From NCBI GenBank assembly GCA_947044405.1, contig CAMRHE010000012.1, forward strand, positions 7,994,001-8,058,000: 64,000 nt of DNA, read 5' to 3'. The position numbers and the translations under genes were made by a program. Under the pieces are notes generated by a model. It did not search any database, had not been told where the DNA came from, and saw only the letters and a list, made by a program, of their open reading frames with translations. The stretch is from Leptodactylus fallax. Its lineage: Eukaryota > Chordata > Amphibia > Anura > Leptodactylidae. Positions 34,052-44,169 of this stretch are shown here, in pieces (the first letter of the stretch is position 1; the number at the start of each line of letters is the position of its first letter).

Positions 34052-35490
34052 ACTCGACGGCTGGTTTGGAAGAATCGGGTGATAGTGGTGGAACTTGTGA
34101 TTGGAGGCAGAAGGGTAATGATGGATTGTTGTACAGGAGGATGAGGGGGAATGGGAGGCATTGTTAGTTGGGAAGGAAGGGCTAAAAACGAGTCAATGGA
34201 AAAATTGAAGGAGGAGGTAGTGAGGGAGCCCAGAGAGGGACAGATGTTGGTGTCCCTAGTCCCAGTGGTGTTAATGGCCATAAGGTTGGGACCTGGTTGT
34301 ATGGTAGAGGATGGTGTTGGCGAGGGTGGATCATCATGGGTGGTTAGTGGTATTGGTGAGGGTGGATCATCATGGGTGGTTAGTTGAGATAGATTGAGAG
34401 GCAGACTTGGGGAGGGTAGCAAGGACAACCGGGTTTCAAGTTCGGTGGCTTTGAATGCCAAGTGGGGTATAGGGCCTAGGGTAATAGGACTGAGAGGACA
34501 GTTGGATGTAATCGGTTTGGAGGAACTGGATGGGTTGGTAGGAATTGATGATGGTGTGGTGGTAAGCAGAGAGCTTACTGGAAGAGGTGGATTTATACAG
34601 TAATTGGAATGTGATGCTGAAGGTAAGTCAGCTGGTAAGGTGGATGTTACACCTACCATATTTTTGTCAATGGTAGGTAATATGGATGGTAAAATGGATG
34701 TCGATGTTAGTTGGGGAGAAATAGTATTAAGGGTGGAAGTCTGAGAGTTAGTTACTTTAGTTCTATTGAAAGTCCTAGTTTTCCCATGGTGAGAATTGGG
34801 GGGTTTTGGTTTGGAAGGGGGTCTTACTCTACTTCTAGGTATAGGAGTACGTATGGTTGTACGACTCCTTGATGTGATGTCTTTGATAGAAACGGGTAAA
34901 ACAGATGACACATTCTCTAATTGTAGACTAGAATCGTCCATATTGTCTATTGTAGGATCATCTCGTTGTATGCGGTCTCGTTTTAGTTTTTGACCTTTTT
35001 TCTTTGTAATTTCTACTTCAAGAATGTGGATCCTTTGGTTGATGCTGTTTATCCGATTAGAGAAGTCTGGATGTCTTTCATAGGTTCCTAATTGGGTTGA
35101 AATGTCTTGGATGATTAAAGTTGCTTCTTGGTAAAGCGATTGTCTTTTAGAAGTGAGGCACCGAAGGAGGTTCTCAGAGCAGACATGTAGAATTGAGTCC
35201 CATTCCTGGTTAAATAGTGGATCATTGGGGAATGGACATTTGATAGACCATTTTAAGCCTTTAGGTAGAATTTTCTCTTCATCGTATATTTGAAGAAACT
35301 TATAGTCTAGGTAATGTGTTGTTTCTATTTTGAGGAAATCCTCCAGTTGAAGAAACAGATCTCTCATTTTGTGAGATTCTTCTGGAGAAAAATGGAAGTT
35401 CTGTGGTGATGCCACTGTGTTCGTGTCCCCCAGGGACTGAGATATCAGGGATGCTCGGCTGGCATTCCGATTGGACAGAATTTGTAGCAT
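33958..35490 (-). CDS. Penelope-like element upstream frame (ORF1)
   Basis: A 510-aa frame, intact. I do not recognise an enzymatic domain. The first 190 residues look folded, with FHFSPEESHKMRDLFLQLED, then PKGLKWSIKCPFPNDPLFNQ and a helical stretch ending in HILEVEITKKKGQKLKRD. The rest is rich in Pro, Ser and Thr and probably unstructured; it contains a short internal duplication (THDDPPSP twice, from a 30-bp tandem repeat at about 34,325-34,385). It overlaps the RT frame by 94 nt in the -1 frame, so the two may be joined by frameshifting or re-initiation, or a single old frame may have been broken. Penelope-like frames often carry an N-terminal extension before RT, and this may be that part. 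Present only in the left copy. Confidence 0.75.
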   Translation of the reverse strand: MLQILSNRNASRASLISQSLGDTNTVASPQNFHFSPEESHKMRDLFLQLEDFLKIETTHYLDYKFLQIYDEEKILPKGLKWSIKCPFPNDPLFNQEWDSILHVCSENLLRCLTSKRQSLYQEATLIIQDISTQLGTYERHPDFSNRINSINQRIHILEVEITKKKGQKLKRDRIQRDDPTIDNMDDSSLQLENVSSVLPVSIKDITSRSRTTIRTPIPRSRVRPPSKPKPPNSHHGKTRTFNRTKVTNSQTSTLNTISPQLTSTSILPSILPTIDKNMVGVTSTLPADLPSASHSNYCINPPLPVSSLLTTTPSSIPTNPSSSSKPITSNCPLSPITLGPIPHLAFKATELETRLSLLPSPSLPLNLSQLTTHDDPPSPIPLTTHDDPPSPTPSSTIQPGPNLMAINTTGTRDTNICPSLGSLTTSSFNFSIDSFLALPSQLTMPPIPPHPPVQQSIITLLPPITSSTTITRFFQTSRRVCTKTKRETDPEDVEVEGTNQNPKRRNLPLT

Positions 35491-35533
35491 CCTCTGTAGT
35501 TTCTTGGATGTAAAGAATTAATTCCAAGTTAAG

Positions 35534-37582
35534 ATGAGTCCACATACCACAGAGGTCCAGCTATTGAAACATTTTTTTTCTTTGGTTAATGAAGATTTTC
35601 ATAAACTCAACACTACTCGTAAAACCCCAGACAACTTATCCTTAGCAGAATTTAAAGCCCTGAAAAACCTCAAAGAAAATACCAACATTATAATACGTCC
35701 TGCCGATAAGGGAGGTGGCATAGTACTACAAAACCGCGAGGATTATATTCTAGAAGCTAATCGCCTCTTGAAGGATAAAGAATTTTATGAACAACTCGAC
35801 ACCAACCCACTACCTACATATATTTCTGAATATAGAACCCTTATTAACTCAGCCACCAGCAATGACCTTCTAACTAAGAAAGAAAAGACGTTCCTACAAG
35901 TCATGGAACCTCCCTTATCCTTTTTCTACCACCTTCCCAAAATTCACAAATCACTTACCAACCCACCTGGCCGCCCTATAATTTCAGGCATTGGATCTCT
36001 CACCAGTAACCTTTCACACTTTATTGATTTACATCTTCAAAAACTGGTCCTTGACCTTCCTTCGTATCTTAAAGATTCAACCCAACTAATTAACCATCTA
36101 AAAACCTTAAATGATGGAAATGCTACCAAAACCAATTGGGCCCTCCTAACAGCAGATGTATCGGCCCTATACTCCAATATAGCCCATCCCCATGGTCTAG
36201 CAGCAATCAATCATTTCCTTGCCAATAATTCCTCAGTGCCTCCAACACAAAGAGGATTCATTTTACATGGGATCCAATTCATACTTGAACATAACATCTT
36301 TTCATTTCAAAACAACATTTTCCGTCAAACAAAGGGCTGCGCCATGGGCACGAGGTTTGCGCCATCCTACGCAAATCTGTTCATGGGTTTATTTGAGAGA
36401 ACATACATCCAAACCCCAGGTGAGAACAATAAACATATAATATTCTATAAAAGATATATTGATGACTTGTTTTTTGTTTGGGGCGGTGATGAATTATCAG
36501 CCTCAAATTTCATCACATTTCTAAACAATAATGAAATGGGAATATCATTCACCCATCATTACTCTCAGACCAGTATTGAATTTTTAGATCTCCTGATCTC
36601 TAAAACCATAGATAATACATTTTCCACCGAAACATACTTTAAATCTGTGGACGTCATTAGTTATTTGGACTACCGCAGTGCTCACTACATTCCCTGGCTT
36701 AACAATATACCATTTAGCCAACTAAAAAGAATTCGAAAAAATTGTGATGACAATGACACCTTCAGAACCCAGTCCAAAATATTAAAACGCAGATTCATGG
36801 ATAAACATTATCCAAAATCTGTAGTACAAAATGCGATTAAGAGAACCTCTGAATTATCACAGGCTTCATGTTTAATAGAGAAACAAAAACAGGATCCTTC
36901 AACCCTTCCCATCAAACACAGGTCTAGTTTTATAACCACATACAACTCTAGTCATAAACTAATAAAATCTATCATAACCCAGCACTGGGATATTCTTCTG
37001 AGTGACTGCTATCTTCAGCAACAACTTCCCAAACGACCCACAATTACTTTCAGAAGAGCCACTACCCTGAGGAATCTGTTAGCCCCCAGCCGAATGCGTA
37101 TGGAAAAGAATAAAACAGATAACACTTTATCACTAAAAAAAGGAGTTTCCAGATGCGGACACCCACGATGTGCTTGCTGTAGTAATATTAAACACCAACA
37201 AACCTTCATTACATCCAAAACTACTAACGAAAGTTTCCCCATTAATTCATTTTTAAATTGTAATACCAATTATGTTATTTATGTGTTAGAATGCCCTTGT
37301 AACCTTCAATATGTTGGTCGCACCATCCAACCTTTGCACTTACGCATTAACAACCACCGATCAAATGTTACCAAGGGATTCAAAAAACATAACCTTTCCC
37401 TACACTGTTCTCTCAAACACCAAAAAGATTTCAAACATATTTCCATCATCCCCATTGAACACATCCCTAATACTGCTCCCAACCGTTTTTTACAACTCCG
37501 CCAACGTGAATCTTTTTGGATTTACAAACTTAATACACTCATGCCCCATGGTCTTAATGACACTGTAGAATCCAATTTTTAA
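35534..37582 (+). CDS. Penelope-like RT + GIY-YIG endonuclease, open frame
   Basis: An open frame of 682 codons. The first three codons (MSP) come from sequence across the junction, so the start is accidental. RT blocks: RPADKGGGIVLQ near residue 55, FFYHLPKIHK near 130, motif A TADVSALYSNIAH with Asp 208, motif B GCAMGTRFAPSYANL near 268, motif C YIDD at 308-311. After the RT thumb, near residue 540, a CGHPRCACC cluster precedes the GIY-YIG endonuclease domain (YVIYVLECPCNLQYVGRT from about 577, then an Arg on RINNHRSNV and a Glu in RQRESFWIY). Penelope-like elements use this endonuclease and an RT related to telomerase for target-primed insertion. Compared with the left copy, the N-terminal ~160 aa are missing, so function is doubtful although all catalytic residues are present. 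Confidence 0.9.
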   Translation: MSPHTTEVQLLKHFFSLVNEDFHKLNTTRKTPDNLSLAEFKALKNLKENTNIIIRPADKGGGIVLQNREDYILEANRLLKDKEFYEQLDTNPLPTYISEYRTLINSATSNDLLTKKEKTFLQVMEPPLSFFYHLPKIHKSLTNPPGRPIISGIGSLTSNLSHFIDLHLQKLVLDLPSYLKDSTQLINHLKTLNDGNATKTNWALLTADVSALYSNIAHPHGLAAINHFLANNSSVPPTQRGFILHGIQFILEHNIFSFQNNIFRQTKGCAMGTRFAPSYANLFMGLFERTYIQTPGENNKHIIFYKRYIDDLFFVWGGDELSASNFITFLNNNEMGISFTHHYSQTSIEFLDLLISKTIDNTFSTETYFKSVDVISYLDYRSAHYIPWLNNIPFSQLKRIRKNCDDNDTFRTQSKILKRRFMDKHYPKSVVQNAIKRTSELSQASCLIEKQKQDPSTLPIKHRSSFITTYNSSHKLIKSIITQHWDILLSDCYLQQQLPKRPTITFRRATTLRNLLAPSRMRMEKNKTDNTLSLKKGVSRCGHPRCACCSNIKHQQTFITSKTTNESFPINSFLNCNTNYVIYVLECPCNLQYVGRTIQPLHLRINNHRSNVTKGFKKHNLSLHCSLKHQKDFKHISIIPIEHIPNTAPNRFLQLRQRESFWIYKLNTLMPHGLNDTVESNF

Positions 37583-37599
37583 AAAAAACATGTACCTAC

Positions 37600-37614
37600 A
37601 TTTTTTTTTTTTTT

Positions 37615-37654
<40 letters not shown>
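37600..37654. repeat. Poly(T) and (AT)n microsatellite in the right PLE 3' region
   Basis: Counterpart of the tract at 31,556-31,620, in inverted orientation. The two differ in repeat number. Confidence 0.9.
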
Positions 37655-37656
<2 letters not shown>

Positions 37657-38471
37657 AATCAGTAGTTGCTTCTACAAACATTATATCCACTATTTAGTCT
37701 ACTTTAAGTATATTTCTCATTTAGCCCTACAAACATTTACAATCAATTATTAGGACTATCATTACATATCTATTTACCTGATGTTCCATTTATATGCTCC
37801 TGTACCCATGATTTATCCATTGAATTATTTATTTATTGCTCATTCATCTAATCATCCATGTATCTATATATATACATTCATTACCTGCTTATTATCCATT
37901 TTTTCATCAACTATCCTTCACTCCATTTTTTATCAGCTATCCCATCCCTATCCTAATTATTTATTGTATCAATTAGATACACTCTCACACTCCACCATCT
38001 TTTATAAACAACCAGATTTATTGACTACTCACCCATCTATTGTATGTCACAACCATATCCCTCCCCCCCTTTTTTTTCATTCATTACCATTATTTCCTAG
38101 ACGTATTCATATATATCCCCCTATTCTATTATTACCTACCTAATCATCTAATCTTGGTACCATATATATCCCCCATCTCCTCTTTCTCATTAACTATAAC
38201 TATTTTTCATATTTATCTAACCCATATTTGTTCTTATACCAATCCATTCACTTTTCATTTTACTTATTTATACATTAACCATTTGTTGATTGCTACCATA
38301 TGTGTACATTTATATGTGTGCTGGGATATGTGTGTACAAACATGCATACATATGTTCGTGTGTGTCTATGTATATACATGTAGATTGTTTCTTATGTACA
38401 ACAATGTTTTTATTATATCTTATATTATTTATTATACATTATACTATTGTTTTATTTGATTCTTATCTAGT

Positions 38472-38515
38472 TGGCCTGATGAAGACGTCAGTTAAGACGT
38501 CGAAACGCGTTGCCA
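38472..38515 (+). ncRNA. Hammerhead ribozyme motif, right PLE copy
   Basis: The order is UGGC, CUGAUGA, A, GACGUC, loop AGUUAA, GACGUC, GAAAC, GCGUU, GCCA. Helix I is UGGC/GCCA (4 bp), stem II is the 6-bp GACGUC pair, and the strand after GAA is the palindrome ACGCGU followed by U and helix I, so the cleavage triplet would be GUU, which obeys the NUH rule. Helix III would have only a 2-nt loop within one molecule; pairing between two copies through ACGCGU would avoid that. One extra A lies between the core and stem II. Hammerhead motifs in the LTR-like ends of Penelope-like elements are established knowledge; activity of this one is not shown. Confidence 0.75.
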
Positions 38516-38631
38516 TACTTTGTATCGCCACCTTGTGGAGTAACATTGTGATCCAATAAAAAAGTTTCATTTTAACACATGTCTGGCTGATTAAGTAGCG
38601 CTCATACATACCCTGTTTTTTTACTACTTTA

Positions 38632-41600
38632 CAATATTTTCATGGCACAATGGCTTTACCTAAGTCAACTTGTAACCACACTACCTGTGGCTTACAGTCC
38701 AAGAGACAGTGCTGATCTGTTTCTCACATTGGTGCAAATGATATAAAGATCCTTCCAGATCCAACGCATTTCACTTGTAAAACTCTTGTATATGCCACTG
38801 TTTCAATCTATCAGCATTGTATTACAATCAATTGTATCTGCTTTTTATGTTGTTATATTTACTATTGGGGGGTTCAAAGTATGTAAGTACTAGTTTTCTA
38901 TACAATTACTATCTCAAGATACAATAGATACTGTACATGTTACAAAGGTCATAAAAGAACACATTCAATTAATAAAATGCTTCTGACAAAAGATAATTTT
39001 GGTCATGTGTCAATAGTTGGAGAGCTGTACTATTTGCCATATACCTAAAAAGGCCATATATCTACAACAGCCTTGGGTTTTCATTGCTAGTACCATAAAG
39101 TTACTTTTCGTAAAGTACATCATAGCATACATCAAGTTGAATGCCACTTTAAACAGTGCAATCAGACTTCCAACATAAACCATAGTGCCAGTAAGGTCCT
39201 CTTTATAAATAATGCTAGCAGAGTGCCTTGCTGCTAGCAATATTCCACCTAAAGTTGCCAGTTGAGTGTTTCCAAATAAATAAAAAATGATAACTCCTGC
39301 CAACAGAGTTCCTCTCATAAATAGTTCTACATGCTGATTTACACTGTTGTGGAATTAAATTAGAAAATTATGGCAGCTTGCATTTGTAACTAGGTGGAGT
39401 TTACTGTATATTCTGTAGTTACTGTGTTCAGATGCTTGAAGTAGTCAGTTAATCACACTTATTTTACACAATTTGAACAACAAGAATGCCACAGACAATT
39501 TTATCCATTCCATTTGTTATCTTTGCTGGCTGGTCAAATGCTATTACTTCTAATGTATTTGCCTATAGGAATGTATAGGAACTTTACTGTGATAATCTAA
39601 AACCTGACTGTACCTTCAACTACTATATTATACTTTCTGCTCAATCCAAGAGGCCATCTAGGGCTTAGAAATTCATTTTTCTATAGTTTGCTCATCACTA
39701 GAACTCATTGGACAAATTAGTACATGTTTGAGACTTGTTTTATGTGAGTTCCCTATAGGTTTCCATTTAATTACTTGTAGAAGACACTACGATATCAAAT
39801 TGTTGTTTATGCCAGAAAGTCCATTAAAGTGGAATCAGAGCAGACAATCTGATTTTTTCCTTTTGTCTGAATGACTTATAAAAAGTACAATGAAAATATT
39901 TTGTACTACCTTCAGCTGCAAAAAATGAATGAACACAAATAATTTTTATGGACACTTTAAAAAATGTCCTATTTTTACACATGGTCTAGGAATTTACAGG
40001 TGGTTTTCAAACCTAAGTGGAAACTATAATGTTTTTACCAATAACCTACTATAGGAATAAGATGGTTTCTCTAATTAAATCTGCAATGCTATGATGTTTA
40101 TCTCCTGCCTTGTTTTGCTTCAAAGACTCTTAACTGCTTTCTTTCACCAATCGTCATATACGTATCATCTTACTAGACTTTTATGTTGGCATTTTAGTTA
40201 AATTCAACTTTTGGATCATGACTACAGTAAAAAGCTTGAAAGGTCCCAAATCTGCTCTTCTGGTTTAACTTCTCATAGAGTACTATTTATAGGAATAGAT
40301 ATGTCATAAATCCTAGCAGCTCAGCAAGTCTAAAATAACTATTTCAGCATTTCTCTAGCTTCTAATAAACTAAGCAATTACAAAGAATCACAACTTTATC
40401 CATTACAGATTTAGTGTATAATAAAGAGTCTAACAGAAAAAGCCAATTTTATGCCCAGCTAAATTATATATTAACTGCAGTATAAGAATGATAAACTGAA
40501 ATGTATTCTCACTGAATCCATGTACATAGTAGATGCACTTTCTGATTGGGATTTACTCATAAAATTATATTGCATTTCCAAACATAAATATTTTAAATAG
40601 CATTTGGGTCTCCCATCTCAACCACTTGCTTTTATAGGCTAGGCCAGATGTAATACATAATGTACAGCTTGAATTTGTTGACTTCAGATATGGATCTAAA
40701 TTTTCATTTCAAAGCCATAATATAAGCATATTATTTGTTTTAATGCTCTTGCTATATCCTATATATTGATATACAGTATATGCAATGCTGCTGTTTATAT
40801 GTCAGCTCCACTATAAAATGTCATTCAATGGCAACTAGTAATAAACAGTAAAGATAACAATTTCCTGTTGTGTTTTATCTCCCTTTTCAAAGCGTAATTC
40901 CCAGCATGTTGTGATCCCTAAAAACCTCATTAACAAGTTTTATCACAAATCTGTACTACATAGTTTCAAAAATATTATGATGTTTCAATGTGTCTAATTC
41001 ATCCAAGTAACGTATAGTTTATCCAAAGGCAATTTTGAAGAGTTATAACTTCCTGCCAAATAAATATTCCAAGTCAGTAAGTCCTACAAAATGGAGCCTA
41101 ACGATACTAGTCATAACTATAGCAAAAATATAAATATTACAAATGGATCTCTATTTGAAAGGAGCCATGAAAGAATACAGTGGACTCATGTAGTATGCCA
41201 GTCTTAATTGGTAGTGCTATTGAGATGCACTAAAATTATTAAGAGACTCACGCCTCATGATTATTCTGGTGTATTTCAGGTGATCTGTACGCCTGAAGGT
41301 GAAATCTGAAATCTGAAGCTGGTGTAGATTTCAGCCATTATTTGAGACATTTTTCTGGTGCAAATAATTTTACATTTGTTGGCCCTTGAAACTCTGCTGC
41401 TTCTTCATTCTAACCAAAGTCACAAATTTGAGTGCAAATATGTTTGTGCAACAAAGGTTGTGACTTTATACCAGAAACTGACATAACATGTACAGTAAGG
41501 TCCCTCCATAGTCACCCATCTTCTCTCTACCTTAACACATTTATTCATTTTTTACCTGAGATGCCAATGGTTTTTACAGTTTTGGAATAAAGGGAAGGCT

Positions 41601-41950
41601 ATTTAACTATGATATGACAACATCGGTATATGTGTATGTACAAATGTTAAACTAACTTCTGAAAATAGAGACATGTCAGGAATTGTAACTTATGAGGGTC
41701 TGTGTGCTTGAGGTTGCTATAGATCTTGGATACAGATGAGATTAAAGGAGCCACAGTGGGGCAATACATATTGCAGAAAAGCATAATAAATAAATACTGT
41801 ATAACATGTTATGTTGATTATGATAACACATTTCCTGTGTACAATATCTTTATATGTTGTCCATTTTTAATTACATACCACACAGATCAATAACTGTGAT
41901 AACTATGCAGGCAGTCTATCATTCACCATTACCATGTCCATTTTATATCA
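38632..41950. other. Unique-looking AT-rich sequence
   Basis: Apart from a possible exon at 39,045-39,343 I see no repeats, tandem arrays or recognisable coding sequence. This is the longest stretch without evident transposons and might be intronic or intergenic host sequence. Confidence 0.45.
39045..39343 (-). CDS. Possible host exon, unidentified multi-span membrane protein
   Basis: The minus strand is open for 102 codons from the ATG at 39,318 to a stop at 39,010. The translation is strikingly hydrophobic with three or four likely membrane spans (MRGTLLAGVIIFYLFGNTQL, TLGGILLAARHSAS, TMVYVGSLIALFKVAFNLMY). Upstream, in the same frame, the sequence reads VNQHVELF back to a good splice acceptor (TTCTAATTTAATTCCACAACAG, ending at 39,344), with a branch-point-like CTAAT. 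Downstream TTTTTAG followed by GTATAT at 39,044 is a plausible donor. That would give a 299-nt internal exon. I do not recognise the protein family. It could also be a chance open frame or a remnant; no neighbouring exon was found. Confidence 0.35.
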
Positions 41951-42700
41951 TTAAAGGGGTATTCCCATCTCAAGGATCATATTCAGACTTGCAGTTTAAG
42001 TTAACTGAAGTGTTTTATCCAATATATTGCTTTGTCTATCTTGCTACTTTTGTTGCATACAGCTAAATCTCTCTCCCCAGTGTTTAAAGCTGTTTGCCTA
42101 GGTTACAGACCTGCTCTCAGGTTGGAATGATGACTCTATGTTCCCAGCCATTTATATTCTCTTCTCCCCCTCTCTGCATACTGCTTTCAGTTTTTGAGCC
42201 CTAATAAGGGCTGGTAAATGTTCTTGAGCAGTGCTTCTGTAATCTGTGAATATAAATGCAAAGATAACTGTGCCAATAATAACAAGCGCAAGTTCTGTGC
42301 TGGAATGAGCTGGAAACCAGAAATTGTTGGGGAGAGGAAACAGGAGGTCATCTGAAATCCTAAAATGATAAAAACCCCATCCTGATTATACCATTACATG
42401 AGCAACAGGACACACACTACAGCTGCAACCATCCTATTTGACTCTTGTGTAGGAGGACACAATTAACAGTGAGTTGCTGTCTTTGCTTAACAGAAGAGGC
42501 ACACCGCTAATAAGGCAAAGTGAGGATGAGGCGGAAAAATATATAAATAGGCTGTAACCTGCTGGAGTAACCCCAGCAGGTAACGGCCTATTTCTTTACC
42601 AACCCCGCGTCTGCTCGTGGCCACCTCCGCTTCCCTTTCTGCTATGGGACGCAGAAGGGGAAGTGGATGCCGCTGTGAGCAGCTGCGGGCCTCAAATACT
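41951..42700. other. One T2-like end, rest unassigned
   Basis: TTAAAGGGGTATTCCCATCT at 41,951 is the same end as that of the T2 MITE at 46,828. No inverted partner was found downstream, so a truncated copy is inferred. From about 42,540 the sequence is GC-rich with CTGCTGGAGTAACCCCAGCAG, a short palindrome. Confidence 0.4.
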
Positions 42701-43031
42701 ACTATTATTATACTCTGGGGTATTTTCAGACCCCAGAGTATAATAATTGCAGACCCAGGGGAGGTGAGGGAACATAAAAACCAATGCTACTTACCTCTCC
42801 TGCGATCCGATGTTACTCCGAGCAGACTTGGGCCTGCTGGTGACGTCATCAGGTCGCGTCGCCGGCCTGATCACGTGACGTGTGTGCGCAATTAAACAGG
42901 GCCGAAAGCTGCAGGGAGTACACCGGTGTCCAGGATAGGTAAGTAACACTGTTTTTTATGTTTGTCACCTCCCCTTGGTCTCCGATCATTATACTCTGGG
43001 GTCTGAAAAGACCCCAGAGTATAATAATAGT
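42701..43031. mobile_element. Foldback-like MITE with a hairpin in each terminal repeat
   Basis: 331 bp. The left arm (42,701-42,800) and the reverse complement of the right arm (42,935-43,031) match over about 100 bp, with ACTATTATTATACTCTGGGG at both ends. Each arm contains its own hairpin: ATTATACTCTGGGGT with ACCCCAGAGTATAAT (42,706-42,747), and the same stem around GAAA (42,986-43,028). The centre is CpG-rich. No clear target duplication. Confidence 0.8.
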
Positions 43032-43275
43032 TCATGGGTGGGCCACTATGGGACATAATACCAGTGCAGGGGCCACTATGGAGCATAATACCAAGTGCAG
43101 GGACCACTATGGAGCATAATACCAGTGCAGGGGCCACTATGGAGCATAATACCGAGTGCAGGGGCCACTATGGAGCATAATACTGTGTGCAGGGGCCGCT
43201 GCGAGGCATAATACAGTGTACAGGGACCTCTGCAGCCCATAATACTATGTGCAGGGGCTGCTGTGGAACATTATA
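43032..43275. repeat. ~31-bp minisatellite (GGCCACTATGGAGCATAATA family)
   Basis: About seven to eight tandem units of GGCCACTATGGAGCATAATA plus CCAGTGCAGG or similar. Same family as the arrays at 13,957-14,245 and 54,614-55,275. It starts directly at the end of the foldback-like MITE. Confidence 0.85.
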
Positions 43276-43318
43276 GTGTGTTTAAATGGGGCGCTGTAAA
43301 CAGGGGCTATAGCGCCTG

Positions 43319-43885
43319 TTTATATCACACACTGTCTGCTAATAGTGACCGTGTCATGTAATTACAGTCTTGTCGCATGGAAGTGTATAGGACGAGGCTG
43401 TAGTTACATTACATGGCCGCTATGAGATGAATGACACTATGTAAACAGAGAAGCGGTCATGGTGCTTACACAGGTACTATTCAAACAACTGATCAGTGGG
43501 GGTCCTGGGTTTTTGAGCCCCACTGATTAGTTTATTAATGACCTGGAAAACCTTTTAATTAGTTAACACCTGGGACATTATTAATAAGGGGCACTATTTA
43601 TACAGGGTACACATGGACATTATTAATATAAAGATGCACTTGGGGGTATTATTCATTATGGGGGGTTATATCACATATTTTATAATTGGGGTAGCAGCAG
43701 GATGGGTGTGTAGGGGAGGACAATGTGGGTTGGATGCCTGGAAAAGTGAGTAGCCAAAGATGTCTGTGTTGCAAACTTTACAGAGACAAGTCACAGCTGG
43801 AAGTGGTCATGCCGGTCCAAAGGGAAGAGAAGGGAAATGTGAAGGATTAGTCAGAGACATCACCTGTAAGTCACACAATGTTACT
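43319..43885. repeat. Dispersed repeat, copy B
   Basis: Co-linear with copy A at 27,296-27,830, including GACGAGGCTGTAGTTACATT, CACTTGGGGGTATTATTC, TAGCAGCAGGATGGGTGTG and AGCCAAAGATGTCTGTG. It differs from copy A by short indels and scattered substitutions. Confidence 0.8.
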
Positions 43886-44033
43886 GCACTATATACACCT
43901 AAATGAGGATAAATACCTGATTGATGGGGGTCTGTCTGCTGAGACCCCCACTGAGCCTGAGAATTGGGTTTTTTCCCCCCACTGGGTGGGAATACAGCCT
44001 GACCGCAGTCAGGCTGAATATAGATGTGTAGCT

Positions 44034-44168
44034 TGGTGAATGGACGAACCCGCGTGGCTCTCATTCACTTCGATTGGAGTGCCAAAGATAGCCGAAGTCC
44101 AGTACTCAGCTATCTGCGGGGCTCCTATTATAGAGAATGGGGGCCACGTGGGCTCGTCCATCCACCAA
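44034..44168. repeat. Imperfect inverted repeat
   Basis: CTTGGTGAATGGACGAACCC and GCGTGGC at the left pair with GCCACGTGGGCTCGTCCATC and CACCAAG at the right. The arms are about 27 nt with few mismatches and the interval is about 80 bp. Probably a small MITE. Confidence 0.55.
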
Positions 44169-44169
44169 G

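Larger units (their letters stand above)
30579..35541 (-). mobile_element. Penelope-like element, full-length frameshifted copy
   Basis: Minus-strand element of about 4.96 kb: a 510-aa upstream frame, an overlapping RT plus GIY-YIG frame with two 1-nt indels, a 3' region with a TA/A microsatellite, and a hammerhead ribozyme motif near the 3' end. The last 3,095 bp (30,579-33,673) are repeated in inverted orientation at 35,542-38,631, and the 5' end touches that second copy head to head. Confidence 0.92.
35542..38631 (+). mobile_element. Penelope-like element, 5'-truncated copy with intact ORF
   Basis: Plus-strand copy of the last 3.09 kb of the element at 30,579-35,541. It starts abruptly inside the RT frame and its 5' end abuts the 5' end of the left copy. 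The 3' end is the same in both copies, down to ACTACTTTA. 5' truncation and head-to-head arrangement are usual for Penelope-like insertions. Confidence 0.92.

Noticed and set aside
34151..34993. Plus-strand frames opposite the Penelope-like ORF1
   Set aside because: Shadows of a Pro/Ser/Thr-rich minus-strand frame; no independent support.
42617..42895. 92-codon frame in the GC-rich block
   Set aside because: It runs through the inverted arm and hairpin of the foldback-like MITE; coding is unlikely.
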